This document shows, piece by piece, positions 36,506-44,983 of a DNA stretch of 64,000 nucleotides. Made by a program: the position numbers and the translations under genes. This stretch comes from DASQPR01 sp963727415 (GTDB lineage Bacteria; Actinomycetota; Actinomycetes; Mycobacteriales; Micromonosporaceae). Where the stretch lies: the NCBI GenBank assembly GCA_963727415.1, contig CAVSGF010000002.1, forward strand, positions 1,426,001 to 1,490,000. Reading direction: 5' to 3'. The notes below the pieces were generated by a model, which made no database searches, was not told the DNA's origin, and was given only the letters and a program-made list of their open reading frames with translations. The stretch's first letter is position 1, and every line of letters starts with the position of its first letter.

Positions 36506-38002
36506 ATGTCCGGAACAATGGAGCGTGTGGCGGCCGACCAACATGCTGACCGTGGCGTCCCGAATGACGACGTCCCGAACGACGACGTCCCGAACGACGA
36601 CGTCCCCTACGACGCCGACCGGGACGACGCGCTTCTTCCGGTCCAGTCCGATCTCGATCGGGCCGCGCTCGCCGAGGCCGGTCAGGCCCGTGCCGCCGAG
36701 CTGACCCGGTCCGGCGTGGTTCTGGTGGCGCTTACCTGGGTCGACAATGCCGGGGTCACCAGGGTCAAGGCGGTGCCAGTGGATCGCTTCGGTCACGCGG
36801 TGGCGTGGGGCGTGGGCATGTCCACAGTGCACGATGTGTTCCAGGTGGATGACACGATCACGACCAGCCGCTACATCGGAGGCCCGGTCGGCGACTTGCG
36901 GCTGCATCCCGATGCCGGCGCGACCGTGGTGCTGGCCGCCCAGCCCGGATGGGCGTGGGCGCCGGTTGACCGCTGGGCCCAGGATGGCCGGCCGTACCCG
37001 GCCGACCAGCGCGGCTTCGTCCGGCGGGTCGTCGATGACGGAGTCCGCGCCGGGTTCAGTGTTCAGATGGGCTTCGAGCTTGAGTGGTACCTGGCGAACC
37101 CGGACGGGTCACCGGCGACCACCGGTCCGGCGTACGGGATGGCTCGCCTGATGGAGGTCGCCGACTATGGGCGCGATCTGGTCGCGGCGCTGTCGGCGCA
37201 GGACGTTCCGATCGAGCAGTACCACCCCGAGTACTCGTCCGCGCAGTTCGAGTTGTCGATCGGCGCGGCCGATCCGGTGACCGCCGCCGATCGCGTGGTG
37301 CTGGCGCGCGAGACGGTGCGAGCGATGTCACTGCGGTACGGGATGCGCTCCTCGTTCGCCCCGGTACCCGTCGCCGGGCACGTCGGCAACGGCATGCACC
37401 TGCACCTGTCGGTCGGCGACGCGGCCGGGCGAAACGTATTCGCCGGAGGCTCCGGGCCGCACGGCCTGACCGGGACCGGTGAGTCGTGCCTGGCCGCGTT
37501 GCTCGACCGGCTGCCGGCCATCGCCGCCGTCGGCGCGCCGGGCGTGGGCAGTCACCTGCGGCTGGTCCCGCGGCGATGGGCAGGTGCCTACCAGTGCTGG
37601 GGCGTGGAGAACCGGGAGGCGGCACTGCGGTTCATCCCGGGCGTGGCCGGCACCGGGCAGAGCGCGGCCAATGTCGAGCTCAAGTGCGTGGACGGCAGCG
37701 CGAACCCGTACCTGGCCGCCGGGGTCGCCGCCCTGGTCGCGATCCGGGGTGCGGACGCCGGTCTTCGGCTGCCGCCGGGTATCGACGTCGATCCGGAGGA
37801 GTTGCCGCCGGGACGACGTCCGGCGCGCCTGCCGGAGACCGTCGCCGGAAGCCTTGAGGCCCTGGCCGCTGATGACCTCATCGGTCCCGCCCTCGGCGTG
37901 GAGCTGCTGGACGCCTTCCGCGCGGTCCACCTCGCCGATGCCGAGGCCGCCTCCGGCTGCTCAGCAGAGGAGATCGCCGGATCGGCACGGTGGCGCTATT
38001 GA
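36506..38002 (+). CDS. Glutamine synthetase-like ligase (GS type I fold, FluG C-terminal-like)
   Basis: 498 residues from ATG 36506 (ATG 36518 is an alternative; no strong ribosome-binding site). The first 45 residues are an acidic extension carrying a triplicated NDDVP. The GS fold follows: LTWVDNAGVTRVKAVP, MGFELEWYL, HPEYSSAQFELSIG, VGNGMHLHLSVG (ATP/glutamate region), SHLRLVPRRWAGAYQCWGVE, ELKCVDGSANPYLA. It lacks the length and tail of nitrogen-assimilation GlnA; relatives gamma-glutamylate amines or other amino compounds. It overlaps by 13 bp the amidohydrolase gene downstream, and the pair matches the two halves of fungal FluG. Substrate unknown. Confidence 0.85.
   Translation: MSGTMERVAADQHADRGVPNDDVPNDDVPNDDVPYDADRDDALLPVQSDLDRAALAEAGQARAAELTRSGVVLVALTWVDNAGVTRVKAVPVDRFGHAVAWGVGMSTVHDVFQVDDTITTSRYIGGPVGDLRLHPDAGATVVLAAQPGWAWAPVDRWAQDGRPYPADQRGFVRRVVDDGVRAGFSVQMGFELEWYLANPDGSPATTGPAYGMARLMEVADYGRDLVAALSAQDVPIEQYHPEYSSAQFELSIGAADPVTAADRVVLARETVRAMSLRYGMRSSFAPVPVAGHVGNGMHLHLSVGDAAGRNVFAGGSGPHGLTGTGESCLAALLDRLPAIAAVGAPGVGSHLRLVPRRWAGAYQCWGVENREAALRFIPGVAGTGQSAANVELKCVDGSANPYLAAGVAALVAIRGADAGLRLPPGIDVDPEELPPGRRPARLPETVAGSLEALAADDLIGPALGVELLDAFRAVHLADAEAASGCSAEEIAGSARWRY
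36561..36605 (+). repeat. Three tandem 15-bp repeats inside the GS-like gene
   Basis: The unit CGAAYGACGACGTCC occurs three times in a row (36561-36575, 36576-36590, 36591-36605), the last two identical. It adds a repeated NDDVP pentapeptide to the N-terminal extension. The unit length is a multiple of three, so copy-number change would keep the frame. Confidence 0.9.
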
Positions 38003-39174
38003 TCAGCCCGCGCCCGCCCGATGCCGGCCTGGGTGACATTGAGCTGCTCGACGCGCACTGCCACCCGGTGACCGTCGCGGCCCTGGACGACACGGAGTTC
38101 GCGTCCTGGTGCACCGAATCCGATCGCGGGCCGCGTGACCGGACCGGACCGCGACTGGCTTGGCACGGCGGTTACCCGGCGTCGCTGGACAGTCATCTCG
38201 GGCTGGCGATCCGGCGCTGGTGCGGACCGGCACTCGGCCTGCCCGCCGGCGCGCCGTTGCCCGACTACCTGGCCGCTCGCCGGTACACCGGCCCCGAAGA
38301 GACGGCTCGGCTGCTGCTGCGCGCGTCGGGCCTCGCCGGGCTGCTCATCGACACCGGCGTGCCGGCCGAAGGCATGCCCGGACCGGCCGGCATCGGGCAC
38401 CTGGCCGGTGCCCCGGCACGCGAGGTGGTACGCCTGGAGACACTGGCCGAATCGGTGATCGATGGCTGCGGCGCGAGCGGATATCCGGTAGCGGTCGCCG
38501 CTGGCCTGCACGCCGCCTATTCGGGTGGCGCGATCGGCGCGAAGTCGATCGCGGCGTACCGCTGTGGTCTCGATCTCGCGTCCGATCGCCCCGGATCGGC
38601 GGAGGTCCGCGCCGCCGCCGGCGGCTGGCTGCGGGCGCGAGAGCGCGGACCGGCCCGGCTGGTCGATCCGATCCTGATCCGGCACCTGCTGTGGCTCGCC
38701 GTCGACGCCGGGCGCCCAATTCAGCTGCACACCGGGTTTGGTGACGCCGACGCGAGCCTGATCGGCGCCAACCCGGCACTCTTGCAGCCGCTATGCGAGG
38801 TCACCCGCGACCCGGGCACACCGCTGGTGCTGCTGCACTGCTACCCGTATCACCGGGAGGCGGGCTGGCTGGCGCACCTGTACCCGCATGTGTACGTCGA
38901 CGTCGGGTTGACCGTCAACCATCTGGGTTTCCGTTCCATCGGCGTGCTAGCCGAGTTCCTGGAACTGGCCCCGTGGCAACAGATCATGTACTCGTCGGAC
39001 GCCTACGGACTTCCCGAGCTGTACCGGACCGGCGCCGCCCAGTTCCGGCACAGCCTGGGCCGGGTCCTCGGCGAATTCGTCGGCGACGGTGCGATGGCGC
39101 CCGGTGAAGCCCGAGCCGTCGCCGCGGCGATCGGAGCGCGGACCGCCGAGCGCGTTTACGGTCCGCTCACGTAA
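37990..39174 (+). CDS. Amidohydrolase-superfamily protein (FluG N-terminal-like)
   Basis: 394 residues from GTG 37990, overlapping the GS-like gene by 13 bp. Metal-binding motifs of the amidohydrolase TIM barrel are visible: DAHCHP near residue 23, IQLHTGFGDAD near 242, LVLLHCYPYH near 280 and a late MYSSDAYGLPELY carrying the catalytic Asp. In fungal FluG one polypeptide joins such a domain to a GS-like domain; here they are two coupled genes in the opposite order. The pair probably makes and cleaves a gamma-glutamyl or similar amide. The exact substrate cannot be read. Confidence 0.82.
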   Translation: MALLISPRPPDAGLGDIELLDAHCHPVTVAALDDTEFASWCTESDRGPRDRTGPRLAWHGGYPASLDSHLGLAIRRWCGPALGLPAGAPLPDYLAARRYTGPEETARLLLRASGLAGLLIDTGVPAEGMPGPAGIGHLAGAPAREVVRLETLAESVIDGCGASGYPVAVAAGLHAAYSGGAIGAKSIAAYRCGLDLASDRPGSAEVRAAAGGWLRARERGPARLVDPILIRHLLWLAVDAGRPIQLHTGFGDADASLIGANPALLQPLCEVTRDPGTPLVLLHCYPYHREAGWLAHLYPHVYVDVGLTVNHLGFRSIGVLAEFLELAPWQQIMYSSDAYGLPELYRTGAAQFRHSLGRVLGEFVGDGAMAPGEARAVAAAIGARTAERVYGPLT

Positions 39175-39216
39175 CCGGCGGCGGGCCGGTGACCGGTGCC
39201 GGGTGTGGCGTGGCCA

Positions 39217-39633
39217 TCACCGCCGCGGCTCCCGATGGCGCCGCAGGTAGTGCCGACGATGCATCATCTGGCGTGCCACCGAGCCGGCGACCAAGAGCGC
39301 GATCGCGCCGAGGATCTGGCCGCCGAGGATCGCCCGGTTGACGTCGATGGCCGGGCGCCACCGTACCCGGGAGCCGCGGACCACGAAGGCGCCCAGCGGC
39401 CGGGACTGGAGCCCGAACCCGGCACCGCTACCGGACTGCTCGTCGGTGTCGTGGCTGCCGGCCTTCCCGGTACCGCCGCCGCCACCACCTCCGCCGGACA
39501 CCCGGACCATCGGAATGACGGTGACCTCAGGTGTGCGTACCGGCTCTCCGATAGAGGTGCCGGCGGCGATGCTGTCGCGGACGCCGCTCAGCACGTCGAA
39601 CGGTGATCCGTCGTGAGTCACATCCGTAACCAT
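39217..39633 (-). CDS. GerW/YtfJ-family sporulation protein
   Basis: 138 residues from ATG 39633, with AGAGAGGG upstream. GEPVRTPEVTVIPMVRVSGG followed by a Gly-rich tract and then RPLGAFVVRGSRVRWRPAID is the YtfJ/GerW core; a membrane-like segment (ILGGQILGAIALLVAGSVA) and basic tail end the protein. In Bacillus GerW is needed for spore germination; in actinomycetes the family is widespread with unclear function. It converges with the amidohydrolase gene across 42 bp. Confidence 0.78.
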   Translation of the reverse strand: MVTDVTHDGSPFDVLSGVRDSIAAGTSIGEPVRTPEVTVIPMVRVSGGGGGGGGTGKAGSHDTDEQSGSGAGFGLQSRPLGAFVVRGSRVRWRPAIDVNRAILGGQILGAIALLVAGSVARQMMHRRHYLRRHREPRR

Positions 39634-39692
39634 GCTGTTGCCCTCTCTGGCTCTCCGGCGCCCGGGCGCCGGTCGCGTCCGGTGCCTTCTCG

Positions 39693-39998
39693 CTAGCCGC
39701 TGCCGGCGCTCTTGGCCGCCAGCAGGTCAACCGGTTCGATTGACGGCGGCTCGGCCAGCAGTTCGTCCGCCTTGGCCATCAGCGCCGCGGCGATCGGCCC
39801 GCCGAGGTGCGCCTGGCGGGCATCTTCGGTACCGAAGGTGTCGAAGATGCCGTACGTCCGGTCGTCGACCCGAAACGCGTACCAGGTCTCCGTGCCGGGC
39901 TCGGCCTGCGCCATGGGTAGTGCGCTGGCCAGGAACTCGGCCAGTTCCCGCTCCTTGCCCGGTTTCGCGACGACGGTCGCGAGGAATCCTCGATCCAC
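39693..39998 (-). CDS. Antibiotic biosynthesis monooxygenase-domain (putative quinol monooxygenase)
   Basis: 101 residues from GTG 39998, chosen because GGGAGG precedes it; the frame is open to 40082 but the extra part is not family-like. LATVVAKPGKERELAEFLASA, TETWYAFRVDDRTYGIFDTF and the conserved QAHL motif are typical of ABM ferredoxin-fold monooxygenases such as YgiN. These small cofactor-free enzymes oxidise quinols or aromatic compounds. It lies 59 bp upstream of the GerW gene on the same strand. Confidence 0.82.
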   Translation of the reverse strand: MDRGFLATVVAKPGKERELAEFLASALPMAQAEPGTETWYAFRVDDRTYGIFDTFGTEDARQAHLGGPIAAALMAKADELLAEPPSIEPVDLLAAKSAGSG

Positions 39999-40278
39999 GA
40001 TGACCTCCCTGCCGGCTGCCTTCTTGCCAACACTACGATTACGCAGGTCACGGGCGGTGCTAGTTGGGAAACGCGGCGCCAATTGACCCGATCGGCCGGT
40101 GATGGCGCATTGGATGGCTTAACGGTGCTGCCCGATAGGTACGGCCGGCGGGGGGAGCGCGCCGGATCTTCCGGCGTCAGCGGGGGTCGCGGTGGCGGAG
40201 TCGTGCGAGCCGGGCCGTCGTTCCGCCGGAACGGATCTTCAACAACCGGTGGGGCGGGCGGGGCGCCGTCCGGCCGGG

Positions 40279-40851
40279 TTACGGCGAGTCGGAGATGGTC
40301 CGGATCTCTACGGCGGTGACGCCCGGGACCGTCAGAGCCAGCGCCCTGATCGCGCCCCGGTGCGCGTCGTCGTCGAATTCCCCGGCGATGGTGGCCACGC
40401 CATCGTGGACGGTGATCTTCCAGGTCGCCAGCGGGATGCCGGCGTAGTCGTCGAGTCGGCGCTGGAGTTCGTCGGTGACGAGTGCGTGCGGGCGTACGGT
40501 GCTGTGCAGGATGTCTCGGCGGCTGATGACGCCGACGATGTCGCCACCGTCCATGACGGGTACACATCGGACCTGATATTCGATCATGGTCTTGGCGATA
40601 TCGGCCAGCTCGGCGTCCGGCGGCACCACGACGACGTCTTCGGTCATCACATCCCCAACCGCCAAACCGGCGCCCGACTCGGGACGGAGCAGCAGGTCGA
40701 CCTCGCTGACCATACCGACGAGGTCACCTGCGGAGTCGACCACTGGTGCCGAGGTGATTTGATGGCTGCTGAACGTCGCGGCAGCCCGTTCAATAGAATC
40801 ACTTGGCGTGACGGTGAATACCGGCCGGCTCATCACATCCTTAGCCCGCAT
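40279..40851 (-). CDS. CBS-domain pair with C-terminal BON domain
   Basis: 190 residues from ATG 40851, with GGAGAGGAGG upstream. Two CBS motifs (about 1-60 and 67-120: DVMSRPVFTVTPSDS..APVVDSAGDLVGMVSEVD and DVMTEDVVVVPPDA..VPVMDGGDIVGVISRRDIL) form one nucleotide-binding Bateman module. A BON domain follows (about 125-185: ELQRRLDDY, ITVHDGVATIAGEF). Such proteins probably sense adenine nucleotides, and BON domains may contact membranes. No partner is obvious nearby. Confidence 0.9.
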   Translation of the reverse strand: MRAKDVMSRPVFTVTPSDSIERAAATFSSHQITSAPVVDSAGDLVGMVSEVDLLLRPESGAGLAVGDVMTEDVVVVPPDAELADIAKTMIEYQVRCVPVMDGGDIVGVISRRDILHSTVRPHALVTDELQRRLDDYAGIPLATWKITVHDGVATIAGEFDDDAHRGAIRALALTVPGVTAVEIRTISDSP

Positions 40852-41049
40852 CGCGACCTCCTCTCCATGCTGACCTCAGCCGTGGGCACTGTCGCTGCCG
40901 CTGGTCAGCAGGCTGCGACGGCCTGCGGGGCCCGGTCGATCGGTGCCGCGGCGATGGCATGATCCTGTGTCTGGCAAGACATCGGCGGCCTTACGCCAGG
41001 TTCGCTCTCGGCCTTCTGCCATAACCAGGGCTGAAGGTCACGTCTTGGC

Positions 41050-41097
41050 TCGCCGCTTGGAACCCTCGCCGCTTGGAACCCTCGCCCCGTGGAACCC
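41050..41097. repeat. Three tandem 16-bp repeats in an intergenic gap
   Basis: TCGCCGCTTGGAACCC occurs twice exactly (41050-41065, 41066-41081) and once with two changes (41082-41097, TCGCCCCGTGGAACCC). The array sits in the 257-bp gap between the CBS-BON gene and the alcohol dehydrogenase, just 12 bp beyond the dehydrogenase stop. Function unknown; it may be a simple slippage product. Confidence 0.85.
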
Positions 41098-41108
41098 CTC
41101 GGCGCGGG

Positions 41109-42146
41109 CTAGCCGAGCCGGTCCGGGACCAGGATGCCGCGGCCGCGCAGCCGGCCGGTGTTCAGGTCGTCCATGGCGTCGTTGACCGCGTCCAGCGGAT
41201 AGGTGCGGGTCAGCAGCCTCACCAGGCCGTCGGCCGCCAGCACCATCAGTTCTGCCAGTTCGTTGTACGAGCCGACCAGGTTCCCGACGATGTTGCGCTC
41301 GGTGGAGATGACGTCGATGGTCGGTACCTCGATGGTGCCGCCATATCCGATGACGTAGTGGCTGCCGGCCCGGCGGGTCATCGCCCAGGCGTCGCGCTCG
41401 GCGCCGCGCTCACCAACGAAGTCGAGCACGACCTCGGCGCCATTTCCATCGGTGAGGTCCAAGAGGCGTTCGACGTGTCCGCCGTCGACGGCGACCGTCG
41501 CGTGCGCGCCCCAGTCACGGGCTAGCGCGAGGGCCTCCTCGCTTGAATCGAGCACCACGATCCGCGCGGCGGTGATGGCTCGCAGGCATTGGATGCCGAT
41601 GTGGCCCAGGCCGCCGGCGCCCATCACGGCACAGGTCGTTCCCGGATACAGCAGCGGCACCGCCTTCTTGACGGCGTGATAGGCGGTCAGCCCGGCATCG
41701 GCCAGCGCCGCCACCTCGGCCGGCTCGGTGCCGGCCGGTAGCTTCACCACCGAACGGGCGCTGGTCCGCAGCACCTGCGCCATGCCGCCATCGGTGTCGA
41801 TGCCCCCAAAAGCGCTCGCCTCGCAGTGCACGTCGTCGCCGGCCCGGCATGCCCGGCAGAACCCGCACGTGGCCAGCGGGTGCAGGATCACCGTGTCGCC
41901 CGGGCGCAGGTGTTCCACGGCCGAACCGACCTCACGGATCCACCCAGAGTTCTCATGGCCGAGCGTGTACGGCAACCCGACCTGGCTGCGATCGGCCCAC
42001 TGCCCTTCGACGATGTGCAGGTCGGTACGGCACAGCCCGGCTCCGCCGACATCCACGAGTACGTCGTACGGCCCCTGGATAGCCGGGACGGCAACGTCTT
42101 CCACCCGCGGTCGCTGCTGATACTCGTGCAGGCGTACGGCCTTCAT
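41109..42146 (-). CDS. Zinc-dependent medium-chain alcohol dehydrogenase
   Basis: 345 residues from ATG 42146; the open frame extends to 42242 without family similarity. Catalytic zinc ligands are Cys39 (GLCRTD) and His64-Glu65 (GHENSG). The structural zinc lobe has Cys94, 97, 100 and 108 (CGFCRACRAGDDVHC). The Rossmann motif is GAGGLGHIG. It would oxidise an alcohol or reduce an aldehyde with NAD(P); the substrate is unknown. Divergent from the SnoaL-like gene at 42230 with an 83-bp gap. Confidence 0.9.
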   Translation of the reverse strand: MKAVRLHEYQQRPRVEDVAVPAIQGPYDVLVDVGGAGLCRTDLHIVEGQWADRSQVGLPYTLGHENSGWIREVGSAVEHLRPGDTVILHPLATCGFCRACRAGDDVHCEASAFGGIDTDGGMAQVLRTSARSVVKLPAGTEPAEVAALADAGLTAYHAVKKAVPLLYPGTTCAVMGAGGLGHIGIQCLRAITAARIVVLDSSEEALALARDWGAHATVAVDGGHVERLLDLTDGNGAEVVLDFVGERGAERDAWAMTRRAGSHYVIGYGGTIEVPTIDVISTERNIVGNLVGSYNELAELMVLAADGLVRLLTRTYPLDAVNDAMDDLNTGRLRGRGILVPDRLG

Positions 42147-42229
42147 GGGCCGAGGGTATCTATAACTCCGCGAAAAATGCCGGATAGAGGAAGAATCGGG
42201 GCATATTCCCGAACTCGTGAGAGGTTGCC

Positions 42230-42580
42230 ATGACCGCAACACGCACGCCAGAGGAGATCTTCGCCCATCACGGCCAGGCCCTCGGTGCCGAAGACCTCGA
42301 GGACATCGTCTCCGACTACACCGATGACGCCATCCTGATCGTCCACAGCAAGACGTTCCGTGGCAAAGATGGCGCGCGCGCCGTCTTCACGCAGTTGCTC
42401 AAGGACGTGCCGCAGGCGCAGTGGGACCTAGGCACGGTCTTCGCCGACGACGTGCTCTACCTTGAGTGGAAGGCCCGCAGCGGTACCGGAAACCACGTCG
42501 ACGACGGTATCGACACCTTCGTCTTTCATGACGGCCAGATCCGGGTGCAGACCGTCGAATACACCGTGCACCAGCATTAG
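42230..42580 (+). CDS. SnoaL-like (NTF2-fold) small protein
   Basis: 116 residues from ATG 42230, with GAGAGG 6-7 bases upstream. EEIFAHHGQALGAEDLEDIVSDYTDDAILIVHS and KTFRGKDGARAVFTQLL match the NTF2/SnoaL fold. It starts 83 bp from the divergent alcohol dehydrogenase, which suggests shared regulation. No catalytic role can be assigned. Confidence 0.85.
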   Translation: MTATRTPEEIFAHHGQALGAEDLEDIVSDYTDDAILIVHSKTFRGKDGARAVFTQLLKDVPQAQWDLGTVFADDVLYLEWKARSGTGNHVDDGIDTFVFHDGQIRVQTVEYTVHQH

Positions 42581-42769
42581 CCGCCGGCCGGCGTCGCCAG
42601 CCTCGCGGCGGCGCCGGTCTCGGTGATCAAGTGCCGGAACCATCCTGCGGACCATCCGGCCGCGTCGCGGCGGTGGTCGTCGTGCCGGCGCAGCTCGCCG
42701 GTTCGTCGCCGACGTGATGTTCGTCTCGATGAAGGCACTCGTTCACGCTCGGGAAACTCGTCAAAAGTT

Positions 42770-42784
42770 GTTCTGTGGTAGAAC
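42770..42784. promoter_or_regulatory. Inverted repeat GTTCT-N5-AGAAC upstream of an MFS/MarR gene pair
   Basis: GTTCTGTGGTAGAAC has perfect 5-bp arms, and a third GTTCT half-site follows at 42792-42796. The block is AT-richer than its surroundings and ends about 25 bp before the exporter start. Position and symmetry fit an operator for the MarR protein encoded after the exporter. Inference only. Confidence 0.5.
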
Positions 42785-42810
42785 CATAGTAGTTCTGCAT
42801 AGGAATTACT

Positions 42811-44259
42811 TTGACGAACGGGCGCGAGCGTGCGGGGGACGGTTCGGTGACGGTACTGACGGTGGAGCGGCCGCGTCCGGCAGCGGTGCGGGAGCACCGT
42901 TGGGCTCCCTGGTTCGCCGTCGGCACGGTGTGCTTCGGGGCGTTCATGGGCCAGCTCGACGCGTCCATCGTGACGCTGGCGTTCCCGGCCATGCAGCATG
43001 ACTTCGGTGTCCGGCTGGCCGGCACCCAGTGGGTCTCGCTGGCGTACCTGCTGGTGCTGGTGGCGCTGCTGGTGCCGGTGGGACGGTGGTCGGACCAGGC
43101 CGGCCGGAAGCTGATCTATCTGTACGGCTTCGTCGTGTTCACGGTCGCGTCCGCCGGCTGTGGCCTGGCCACATCGCTCGCGGTGCTTGTCGGCCTTCGG
43201 GTGGTACAGGCGGCTGGCGCGGCCATGCTTCAGGCGAACAGCGTCGCGCTTGTCGCCACCAGCGTGCCGGCGAACCGGCGCCGGGCGGCACTCGGTGTCC
43301 AGGCCGGCGCCCAGGCGATCGGCCTGGCTCTGGGCCCGACCCTTGGCGGCCTGGTGGTCGGCGCGATGGGCTGGCGCTGGATCTTCTGGATCAACATTCC
43401 GGTCGGCATCGTCGCCGTGGTGGCCGGATGGTTCCTGTTGCCACGGACCAGGCACCACGCCGCGAGCGGCAAGTTCGACGCGGCCGGCCTGGCGTTGCTG
43501 GCGGTCAGCAGCACCGCGTTCCTGCTCGTGCTGTCCTCCGGCGCGGGACTGGCGCTGGATGGCTGGCATGTCGCGGCCCTCGCGGTACTGGCGCTGGCCG
43601 GCGGTGCCGGTCTGGTGTGGTGGGAGCGGCGCGCGCCCCGGCCGCTGCTGGATCCCGGAGTATTCGCGACCCCCGGAGTCGCCGCGGGCCTGGTCGGAGC
43701 GCTCACCGGGTACCTTGTCCTGTTCGGACCGCTGGTTTTGTTCCCCCAGGTCGCCACCGGCGGGGTGGTGGCCGCCGGGCTGATGCTCACGGCGCTGCCC
43801 GCGGGGTTCGGGCTGGCCGCGATCGGTGCCGAACGCGTGATCCCAGCACGATGGTCGGATCGTCTTCGCGCCGTGCTGGCCTCGGCAACGGCGGTCGGCG
43901 CGGCGGCGATCCTGGCCGTTCCCATGCCGGTGTGGGCACGAGTGATCGCGCTCGCGGGCCTGGGTCTGGGACTTGGCGTGTTCATCCCGGCGAATAACGC
44001 CGCCATCATGTCGCGGGTCCCGGATCAGATGGCCGCGACCGTCGGCGGGATGCTGAACATGGCACGCGGTCTCGGTACCGCCATCGGAGTCGCCGTGGTC
44101 TCGCTGGCGCTGCACCTCAGCGGGCGGGTCGGGTCCGGTACCGATGGGGTGGCGCTCGCGATGATCACGCTCGCTGGATTCGCCCTGGTAGCACTGGTGT
44201 CGAGTCGTTACACGCCGGCCGACGGGCATCGCGCCGCCGAGGTGACCGAACTGGCCTGA
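42811..44259 (+). CDS. DHA2-type MFS drug exporter
   Basis: 482 residues if TTG 42811 is used (AGGA six bases upstream); GTG 42847, after GGGGG, is an equally plausible start giving 470. About 12-14 hydrophobic segments. FMGQLDASIVTLAFPAM is the helix-1 motif of the DHA2 (14-TM) exporters, PVGRWSDQAGRKLIY is the MFS loop motif, and GPTLGGLVVGAMGWRWIFWI is motif C of antiporters. Followed by a MarR gene, as in many inducible efflux systems, and preceded by a probable operator. Confidence 0.9.
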   Translation: MTNGRERAGDGSVTVLTVERPRPAAVREHRWAPWFAVGTVCFGAFMGQLDASIVTLAFPAMQHDFGVRLAGTQWVSLAYLLVLVALLVPVGRWSDQAGRKLIYLYGFVVFTVASAGCGLATSLAVLVGLRVVQAAGAAMLQANSVALVATSVPANRRRAALGVQAGAQAIGLALGPTLGGLVVGAMGWRWIFWINIPVGIVAVVAGWFLLPRTRHHAASGKFDAAGLALLAVSSTAFLLVLSSGAGLALDGWHVAALAVLALAGGAGLVWWERRAPRPLLDPGVFATPGVAAGLVGALTGYLVLFGPLVLFPQVATGGVVAAGLMLTALPAGFGLAAIGAERVIPARWSDRLRAVLASATAVGAAAILAVPMPVWARVIALAGLGLGLGVFIPANNAAIMSRVPDQMAATVGGMLNMARGLGTAIGVAVVSLALHLSGRVGSGTDGVALAMITLAGFALVALVSSRYTPADGHRAAEVTELA

Positions 44260-44350
44260 CGTGCGTACCGGCATCACCGGCCGCCGTCCCCGGCACGCCG
44301 GGGATCCCCGCCGCCGGGCGCGCCGTCGTCCGTTGTGGCAGCCTTCGTGC

Positions 44351-44839
44351 ATGACTACGCGACAGCCGGACCCGCGCGCCGATGCCGGTCCCACCGGGCT
44401 GGCCGACACCATCGCCCGGCTGCGCCGCGCGCTGCGCCGCGCCGCGCGGGTCGCCGATCCGGCCAACACCCTGGCAGTGGCCCAGCTGGAACTGCTCGGC
44501 TGCGTGAGCGATCACCCCGGAATCCGTCCGAGCCAGCTCGCGCGGCTGCTGAATCTGCGGCCGAACACGGTCACCACGCTGGTCAATGGCCTTGCGGCTC
44601 AGGAGATGATCGACCGGGCGGCGGCCGTCGAGGACGGCCGGGCGATCATGCTAACCGCGACCGAGACCGGCCGTCGGGCAGTGCGGGCCTGGCAGGACAC
44701 GAACAACAATCTGCTCGATCGCGCGCTGCCTACCCTGACCGTGGCGCAGCGCCGGGCGCTGGCCTCGGCGGTGCCGGCGCTGGACGCGCTCAGCACCGCC
44801 ATTGACCAGTTGGCCGACGCCGGCGCCGGGGCTGACTGA
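44351..44839 (+). CDS. MarR-family transcriptional regulator
   Basis: 162 residues from ATG 44351. No good ribosome-binding site is visible. The winged helix is clear: VAQLELLGCVSDHPGIRPSQ, LARLLNLRPNTVTTLVNGL, then wing residues DRAAAVEDGRAIMLTATETG. Probable repressor of the preceding DHA2 exporter, with a ligand that is exported. The 91-bp gap between the genes is short enough for co-transcription. Confidence 0.9.
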   Translation: MTTRQPDPRADAGPTGLADTIARLRRALRRAARVADPANTLAVAQLELLGCVSDHPGIRPSQLARLLNLRPNTVTTLVNGLAAQEMIDRAAAVEDGRAIMLTATETGRRAVRAWQDTNNNLLDRALPTLTVAQRRALASAVPALDALSTAIDQLADAGAGAD

Positions 44840-44983
44840 GCGGCGCCGGCCATCGCGGCCCGGCTCGCGGCCAAGGCCGGGGCCTCGCCCGGCCTTGACA
44901 GCGCCGGCTGCTCGCCGAAATAATTCAATGGATATACAAAATAGGCTTTAGCAGGGGACGACCATCAGGGATTGGAGCCCGCC

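Noticed and set aside
36561..36605. CRISPR array at the tandem repeats (also 41050-41097 and 62562-62613)
   Set aside because: The copies are head-to-tail without spacers and no cas genes are present.
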